A DNA stretch of 64,000 nt from Luteibacter sp. UNCMF331Sha3.1 (GTDB lineage Bacteria > Pseudomonadota > Gammaproteobacteria > Xanthomonadales > Rhodanobacteraceae). This document shows, piece after piece, positions 58,829-64,000 of this stretch. The notes beneath the pieces are model-generated. The model searched no databases. It had not been told where the DNA came from and saw only the letters and a program-made list of their open reading frames with translations. The stretch spans positions 699,170 through 763,169 of the forward strand of contig NZ_FOBU01000002.1 of the NCBI RefSeq assembly GCF_900109915.1, read 5' to 3'. Position numbers and translations under genes: made by a program. Position 1 is the stretch's first letter; every line of letters begins with the position of its first letter.

Positions 58829-61800
58829 TCAGTGCCCACTTTGCTCGCCGTGCGGCTCCTGGCGAGGACGCGTCAGGAGATCGCCCTGCGCCGGGGGTGT
58901 CCACGCCGGACGGTCGGCGGCGGGCGTCGGTGCATGCGATACCGGCGACACATTCGAGGCCTCGGGCGACTTCGGCGTGACCTGCGGCGCCGGTGCCGGC
59001 CGCTCGCTGTCCTCCTCGTCGGTCGGCGCGGGCGTCGAGGCGACCTGCGTCGGCACGACCCCCGGTACCGGGGCGGCAGCCGGCACATCGGCCTTCGCTG
59101 GCACCGGGTCGTCGGCTATGGTCGCATCGACCTGCGCCGTCGGTGCGACCGTCGTTTCGACGGGTGCCGTGGTCGTCACGACCGGCGCGGCAGGTGCTTC
59201 GACCTCGGGCAGGATGCCGCGGGCCGGGGCATCGAGTACCGATACCGGGGCATCGGCGGCAGGCTCGTCGCTCGTCGTCGGCGACGCGGTGTCGGCGACG
59301 GCCGTCGCGGACGCCGCGACGGTCGTGCTTTCCGCCTTCGACGGCGGCGTCACCGGCATCGGGGCGGCCGCCGGCACGGGCGCGGAGCCGGACGGCGGCG
59401 CGCTCTTCAGCGGAGCATCCGATTCGGTCTGTCGACGCTCAGTGGTGCGCGACTCCGCGGAGTCGGCCGGCGTGGTCACCGATTCGATATGCGCGTGCAC
59501 GGCCGGTTCGGCGGCGGCATGCCCCGGGATGGGCGGCAGCTTCGGCAGCGACGGCAACGTGAGTGCGGAAGGAACCGTCTCTTCGTCGGCGTGGTCGGCC
59601 GTGGCGGCCGGACCGGTCGCGACCGACGCGGGAGCCTGGACGGCGAACGCGTTCTCGGCAGCGGCGGCCGTGTCGAGCACGGGCGGAACACTCGGGCTCG
59701 GACGGTTCGTCGTCACACCCGCTTCGTCGTCGCCATCCTCGTCATCCATGTCGTCGGTGCCCGTGGCGCCTTCGATCGCACCGGCCTGGCTGCCGTCTTC
59801 CTGACGACGACGGCGGCGGCCACCACGGCGGCCGCGACGGCGGCGCTGGCCGCCCTCGACGTCCTTGGTGCCATCCGCCTGCCCGTCGACCGCTTCGCCG
59901 ACGACGGCGGTCGCGGCTTCGGCGAGCGCGGCGTCGTCGACGTTCGGGAGGAGCTTCTCATCGACCTGCGGGGCCGGCGAGGGCGTCGGCTTCTCGGTGG
60001 TCGGGCGCGGTGCGGCCGGTGCGGCCGCGACAGCCGTCGCGGCGACGGCGGCGGCCGTCGCCGACGACTTGTCGAGCTTTTCGGTCTTTTCGCCCTGGGG
60101 CTGGCGCTCGCCACGGGGCTGCTGCTGGCGACGGTTCTCGCCCGGCGCCTGTGCGTCCTGGCGCGGCTGACGACCCTGCTGCTGCGGATCCTTCTGCCGG
60201 GCCTGCTTCTCGTCGCCCTGGCGCGCCTGATCGCCGCGGCCTTGCTTGTTGCCCTTGGCCTGCTGCTGTCCGCGGCCCTGCTGCGGGGGCGTCTCGTTCT
60301 TGCGCTGACCCTGCGAGCCGCGCTGCTCGTTGCTCTTGCCACGACCTTCGTTGCCGCGACGCTCGTCGCGACGGGCGCCACGATCGTTGCGGTTGCCGGA
60401 GCGGGGTTCGTCGCGTCGTGCCGGTGCGGCCGGCTCGGCCGCCGGTGCGGCAGACGCACCACCGCCGAACAGGCTGCCGAAGAGGCGCGAGAAGAAGCCG
60501 CCGGTCGGAGCGGCCGGGGTCGCGACGGGACGAGGGGCCGGCGCCGGGGCGGCCGGCTCGGACTCCTCGTCGCGCAGCGGCGCGGGCGTGGACGGAACCA
60601 CGCCGGTGACCAGCGGCTGCTCGCCGCTGCCCAGGGCCTGGCCCATCTTCGGCAGCGCGGTGGCGACGGCCGGGGTGGTGCGCTCGTAGCTCGGCTTGCT
60701 GTGCTCGCCCATGTCCGCCTCGCGGATACGGGTGATCTCCAGATGCGGCGTTTCCAGCTTGTCGTCGGCCACGACGACCACGTGGACGCTATGACGCAGC
60801 TCGATCTCGACGACGCTGGCGCGCTTCTCGTTGAGCATGAAGTTGGCGACCGACGGCGGCGCCTGCACCAGGACCTGCCCGGTGTTGTCCTTCATCGCGT
60901 GCTCTTCGATCAGGCGCAGGGTCGACAGCGCGAGCGACTCCACGCTGCGGATGTGGCCATGGCCTTCGCAACGCGGGCAAACGATCTGGGTGGCTTCGCC
61001 GAGACTCGGGCGCAGACGCTGGCGGGACATCTCCAGCAGGCCGAAGCGCGAGATGCGGCCGATCTGCACACGGGCGCGGTCGGCCTTCAGGGCGTCCTTC
61101 AGGCGCTCTTCGACCTCGCGCTGGTGGCGCGGGCTGTCCATGTCGATGAAGTCGATCACGATCAGGCCGCCGGCATCGCGGATGCGCAGCTGGCGGGCGA
61201 TTTCGGTCGCCGCCTCGAGGTTCGTGTTGAACGCCGTCTCTTCGATGTCGCTGCCCTTGGTCGCCTTCGACGAGTTGATGTCGATGGCGGTCAGGGCTTC
61301 GGTCTGGTCGATGACGATCGAGCCGCCGGAGGGAAGGCGGACGTTGCGCTCGAAGATGCTCTCGATCTGCGTTTCGATCTGGTAACGCGAGAAGAGCGGG
61401 GTGGGATCCTGGTAGAGCTTCAGCTTGCGCAGGTTGTTGGGCATCACCTGCTGCACGAAGTCGCGGGCGTCGCCGTAGAGCGACTCCTCGTCGATCAGGA
61501 TCTCGCCGATGTCGTTGCGCAGGTAGTCGCGCAGGGCGCGGATGAAGAGCTTGGATTCCTGGTAGATAAGGAACGGCGCCTTCTGCGAGTTCGCGGCGGC
61601 CGAGATCGACTTCCACAGCTGCAGGAGGTAGTCGAGGTCCCACTGGAGCTCTTCGGCGTCGCGGCCCATGCCGGCGGTGCGCACGATGAGGCCCATCTCG
61701 TCGGGCACCGAGAGGTGCTCCATGGCTTCCTTCAGCGCCTGGCGGTCCTCACCCTCGATACGGCGCGAGACGCCGCCGGCACGGGGGTTGTTGGGCATGA

Positions 61801-62179
61801 GAACCATGTAACGGCCGGCGAGGCTGATGAACGTGGTGAGGGCGGCGCCCTTGTTGCCACGTTCTTCCTTCTCGACCTGGACGATGATCTCCTGGCCTTC
61901 CTTGAGGAGCTCGCGGATGTTCGACTTGCCTTCCGCGTTCGGGTTGAAATATTCGCGGGCGACTTCCTTCAGCGGAAGGAAGCCATGGCGCTCGGCGCCG
62001 TATTCGACGAAGCAGGCTTCGAGGGACGGTTCGACGCGGGTGATGCGGCCTTTATAGATGTTGGCCTTTTTCTGTTCCCGGGACGGGATTTCGATATCGA
62101 GGTCGTACAGGTTCTGACCATCGACGATGGCCACACGCAACTCTTCGCGCTGAGTCGCGTTGATCAACATACGCTTCAT
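58829..62179 (-). CDS. rne: Ribonuclease E
   Basis: A 1116-residue endoribonuclease that starts mRNA decay and processes rRNA and tRNA. The start is ATG 62177-62179 ([20 protein letters not shown]), with GAGGAA upstream; the frame extends further but without homology. The catalytic half has an S1 domain (about 35-120), the 5'-sensor and DNase I-like domain with DINSSK and IVIDFIDMD, and the zinc link [12 protein letters not shown] (about 395-405). From about residue 515 the chain is low-complexity: Gln/Arg-rich ([20 protein letters not shown]), Arg/Gly, then Pro/Ala-rich. This is the degradosome scaffold. Confidence 0.97.
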   Translation of the reverse strand: MKRMLINATQREELRVAIVDGQNLYDLDIEIPSREQKKANIYKGRITRVEPSLEACFVEYGAERHGFLPLKEVAREYFNPNAEGKSNIRELLKEGQEIIVQVEKEERGNKGAALTTFISLAGRYMVLMPNNPRAGGVSRRIEGEDRQALKEAMEHLSVPDEMGLIVRTAGMGRDAEELQWDLDYLLQLWKSISAAANSQKAPFLIYQESKLFIRALRDYLRNDIGEILIDEESLYGDARDFVQQVMPNNLRKLKLYQDPTPLFSRYQIETQIESIFERNVRLPSGGSIVIDQTEALTAIDINSSKATKGSDIEETAFNTNLEAATEIARQLRIRDAGGLIVIDFIDMDSPRHQREVEERLKDALKADRARVQIGRISRFGLLEMSRQRLRPSLGEATQIVCPRCEGHGHIRSVESLALSTLRLIEEHAMKDNTGQVLVQAPPSVANFMLNEKRASVVEIELRHSVHVVVVADDKLETPHLEITRIREADMGEHSKPSYERTTPAVATALPKMGQALGSGEQPLVTGVVPSTPAPLRDEESEPAAPAPAPRPVATPAAPTGGFFSRLFGSLFGGGASAAPAAEPAAPARRDEPRSGNRNDRGARRDERRGNEGRGKSNEQRGSQGQRKNETPPQQGRGQQQAKGNKQGRGDQARQGDEKQARQKDPQQQGRQPRQDAQAPGENRRQQQPRGERQPQGEKTEKLDKSSATAAAVAATAVAAAPAAPRPTTEKPTPSPAPQVDEKLLPNVDDAALAEAATAVVGEAVDGQADGTKDVEGGQRRRRGRRGGRRRRRQEDGSQAGAIEGATGTDDMDDEDGDDEAGVTTNRPSPSVPPVLDTAAAAENAFAVQAPASVATGPAATADHADEETVPSALTLPSLPKLPPIPGHAAAEPAVHAHIESVTTPADSAESRTTERRQTESDAPLKSAPPSGSAPVPAAAPMPVTPPSKAESTTVAASATAVADTASPTTSDEPAADAPVSVLDAPARGILPEVEAPAAPVVTTTAPVETTVAPTAQVDATIADDPVPAKADVPAAAPVPGVVPTQVASTPAPTDEEDSERPAPAPQVTPKSPEASNVSPVSHAPTPAADRPAWTPPAQGDLLTRPRQEPHGEQSGH

Positions 62180-62529
62180 TGTGGGTTCCTCGGCCTTGCC
62201 GCGCGGCCGCGCGCCGCGGTGGCGCCCATGTGGCGGCCTGCCGGGGATCGCGCCGCAGCGGTGAGGCTTCAAGCGGCATGGGATCCGGGACCGATACCTG
62301 GACCCGGCGTGATTCGTGAATAAGCGCCTTGCAACCGGTCCGCGTCCTTACGGATTAGCCGGACAACCGCAACCCGAACCGCTACGATGTGGGGTGTCCT
62401 CGCCTTCCGACCCCTCGGAAGGAACGGCGCGACACTCGCCCTACGCAGCGACACTGGCACCCCGCGAGAGATGAGTCTTCAGCGGAGCCTGGCGCTGGCC
62501 GAGTATCCTATCAATTTCGAGTTTTATCA
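62180..62529. promoter_or_regulatory. Divergent promoter region of rne and rluC
   Basis: 350 bases without a gene. In E. coli the rne 5' leader is about 361 bases and mediates autoregulation by RNase E. The space here allows a similarly long leader, but no homologous hairpins were recognised. The AT-rich segment 62506-62529 next to the rluC ATG is its probable promoter. Confidence 0.5.
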
Positions 62530-63477
62530 ATGCAGACGGCAACTTCCCTCGACGGCGGCCAAGGTGTGCGCATCGTCGAAATCGGTCCCGAGCGGGATGG
62601 TCAGCGCGTGGACAACGCCCTGATGACCCTCCTGAAGGGCGTGCCGCGCAGTCTGGTCTACCGGATCCTGAGAACGGGGCAGGTCCGGATCAACGGCAAG
62701 CGCGCCAAGCCCGAGACCCGCCTGGCCCTCGGCGACATGCTCCGTATTCCGCCGGTTCGCGTGGCCGAGCGCGAGGAGGGCGTGGCCCCGTCCGGCATGG
62801 TGAAGGCGGTGGCTGACGCGGTCATTTTCGAGGACAAGCACTTCCTCGTGATCGACAAGCCGGTCGGCATCGCCGCCCACGGCGGCAGCGGCGTGAGCCA
62901 TGGCGCCATCGAGCTGTTGCGGGCCGCCCGGCCGAACGAGCACCTCGAGCTGGTGCACCGCCTCGATCGCGACACCAGCGGCGTGCTGGTGCTCGCCCGC
63001 TCCCGCCCCGGCCTCACCGGCCTGCAGGCGCTGATCCGCGAGAACGACGTGGTCAAGCAGTACCTTTGCCTGATGACCGGCACCCCGCGGAAGGCGAAAT
63101 TCGACGTCAACGCGCCCCTGCTGAAGTCCGTGCTCCACGGCGGCGAGCGGATGGTGCGTGTCGACGACGGGGGCAAGCCCTCGCTGACCTTCTTCCAGGA
63201 GCTGGAGCAGTACCCCGGCTCGCGCCTGATGCAGGCCACGCTCGGGACGGGGCGCACCCACCAGATCCGCGTGCATGCCCAGTACATCGGCCATCCGCTG
63301 GCGGGGGACCCGAAATACGGCGACGAGGAAGCCAACAAACGCTTCCGCGCCAAGGGCCTGAAGCGCATGTTCCTGCACGCGTCGCGGATGAGTTTCGATC
63401 TCGGCGGCAAGAATTACGACTTTTCGGCCCCGCTGCCGGATGACCTGAAGGCTTTCCTGGACAACCTCCGCGCCTAG
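62530..63477 (+). CDS. rluC: 23S rRNA pseudouridine synthase RluC
   Basis: A 315-residue RluA-family enzyme (E. coli RluC 319) modifying U955, U2504 and U2580. The S4 domain (about 15-80) has GQRVDNALMTLLKGVPRSLV. The catalytic aspartate lies in ELVHRLDRDTSGVLVLARS (about 145), and GTGRTHQIRVHAQYIGHPLA and GDPKYGD follow. The start at 62530 gives the typical N-terminus. Divergent rne/rluC is the E. coli order too. Confidence 0.97.
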   Translation: MQTATSLDGGQGVRIVEIGPERDGQRVDNALMTLLKGVPRSLVYRILRTGQVRINGKRAKPETRLALGDMLRIPPVRVAEREEGVAPSGMVKAVADAVIFEDKHFLVIDKPVGIAAHGGSGVSHGAIELLRAARPNEHLELVHRLDRDTSGVLVLARSRPGLTGLQALIRENDVVKQYLCLMTGTPRKAKFDVNAPLLKSVLHGGERMVRVDDGGKPSLTFFQELEQYPGSRLMQATLGTGRTHQIRVHAQYIGHPLAGDPKYGDEEANKRFRAKGLKRMFLHASRMSFDLGGKNYDFSAPLPDDLKAFLDNLRA

Positions 63478-63491
63478 GAGCTCGCCGTCGA

Positions 63492-63514
63492 CGCGGGCGA
63501 AGTCATCGCCCGCG
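63492..63514. repeat. Hairpin between rluC and the CPBP-like gene
   Basis: CGCGGGCG (63492-63499) and CGCCCGCG (63507-63514) around a seven-base loop. It lies between convergent genes and lacks a T-run, so it could act as a weak terminator. Confidence 0.5.
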
Positions 63515-63528
63515 AAGCGCGATCGCGG

Positions 63529-64000
63529 CTAATTCAGAAACCGGGCGCTCACTTCCATCGACCGCAGCACCCCGCCGGCCAGACCCGCCTGAAGCAGGAG
63601 CGCGCTCGCCGCGTGGGCGATGGCGATGGGCAGGATGGCCCGATGGCGCAGGAACCACCACGCCCAGCCGAGCTCTGCCACGAAGCACAGCTGCATCAGC
63701 AGCCCGTTGGGCGTGTGGAGCAGGGCGAACGCGAGCGCCGCGAGCAGCACGGCCCATGGCCTTGGCAGGGCGCGATCGAGCAAGCCGGCCAGCACCGCGA
63801 GCACGAGCCACTGCTGGACCATGGCCCAGCCGACGTAGATCAGGGCACGGTTCACCGGCGGCCACGCCAGTGGATGGCCGACGAACGCGACCAGACCGCC
63901 TGCGACGACGATCGCCAGCCAGGGCCAGCCGACGCCGCGCCACGACACCCATACGTGCCACGGGGGCACGGCTCGACGCCACGTGAGGAAGGCGGCATAA
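63529..64000 (-). CDS. CPBP/CAAX-protease-like membrane protein (cut by window edge)
   Basis: At least 157 codons on the minus strand; the frame is still open at the window edge, so the GTG at 63967-63969 need not be the start. Several hydrophobic helices are visible, with LLHTPNGLLMQLCFVAELGW and LPIAIAHAASALLL, which match the His and Asn/His motifs of the CPBP (Abi) intramembrane protease family. The usual EExxFR motif is replaced by QQWLVLAVLAGLL, so catalytic glutamates are missing. Such proteins may be degraded or non-proteolytic relatives. The end of the protein is complete. Confidence 0.65.
   Translation of the reverse strand, partial: YAAFLTWRRAVPPWHVWVSWRGVGWPWLAIVVAGGLVAFVGHPLAWPPVNRALIYVGWAMVQQWLVLAVLAGLLDRALPRPWAVLLAALAFALLHTPNGLLMQLCFVAELGWAWWFLRHRAILPIAIAHAASALLLQAGLAGGVLRSMEVSARFLN

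Overview
The window comes from a high-GC gammaproteobacterium of the order Xanthomonadales. The strongest pointers are the virB7/virB8 genes of a Xanthomonas-type type IV secretion system, the recA-recX-alaS-csrA-tRNA-Ser block, the regulator-hisGDCBHAFIE operon, and the pairs clpSA/infA and rne/rluC. The accessory genes and a dispersed palindromic repeat fit Rhodanobacteraceae (Luteibacter/Dyella-like) better than Xanthomonas itself, but that placement is inference. No phage, insertion sequence, integrase or CRISPR array is visible. Almost everything is ordinary chromosomal coding sequence.

Layout. 1-565: edge of a bacterial-killing type IV secretion locus on the minus strand (virB7, then virB8 cut by the window edge). 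566-1491: no convincing gene. 1492-7053: pncC, recA, recX, alaS, csrA, tRNA-Ser, terminator. 7185-9200: an isolated GH127-type glycosidase on the minus strand. 9664-13198: tRNA-Pro (minus), hisS and an unusually long hutH (plus), meeting an orphan response regulator (minus). 14041-21379: a complete, tightly overlapped histidine operon headed by a TrpR-family gene whose start lies next to an 18-bp palindrome. 21490-25183: scpA-scpB-rluB-arsC (minus). 25500-29502: dinB, a PilZ protein, fadD (minus) and a small lipoprotein. 29556-34123: acnA (minus), a LysR regulator (plus) and hflD (minus). 34161-40139: mnmA and a Nudix gene (minus), clpS-clpA, infA (minus), a PHA-system-like protein (minus) and an FHA membrane protein. 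40210-45742: serC-pheA-hisC2-aroA-kdsB. 45953-49051: uvrC, pgsA and four tRNAs (Gly, Cys, Gly, Leu). 49237-57004: accessory genes, including an AhpD-like protein, a GntR/FCD regulator, an aldose 1-epimerase and two secreted alpha-galactosidases (GH36 and GH27). 57111-58761: three small proteins and a GacA/UvrY-like response regulator. 58829-64000: rne (minus), rluC (plus) and the end of a CPBP-like membrane protein (minus).

How the genes work together. The his operon encodes the whole route from PRPP to histidine. serC-pheA-hisC2-aroA supplies serine, phenylalanine and chorismate precursors, with a second HisC-type aminotransferase. recA/recX, uvrC and dinB are DNA-repair genes. csrA and the GacA-like regulator are two ends of the usual Gac/Csr regulatory circuit, although whether they are connected here is inference. 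The GntR regulator, mutarotase and the two alpha-galactosidases look like a small galactoside-scavenging locus, and the GH127 enzyme may serve arabinosides. Starts were chosen from Shine-Dalgarno sequences and family lengths, and non-default choices are explained in the entries.
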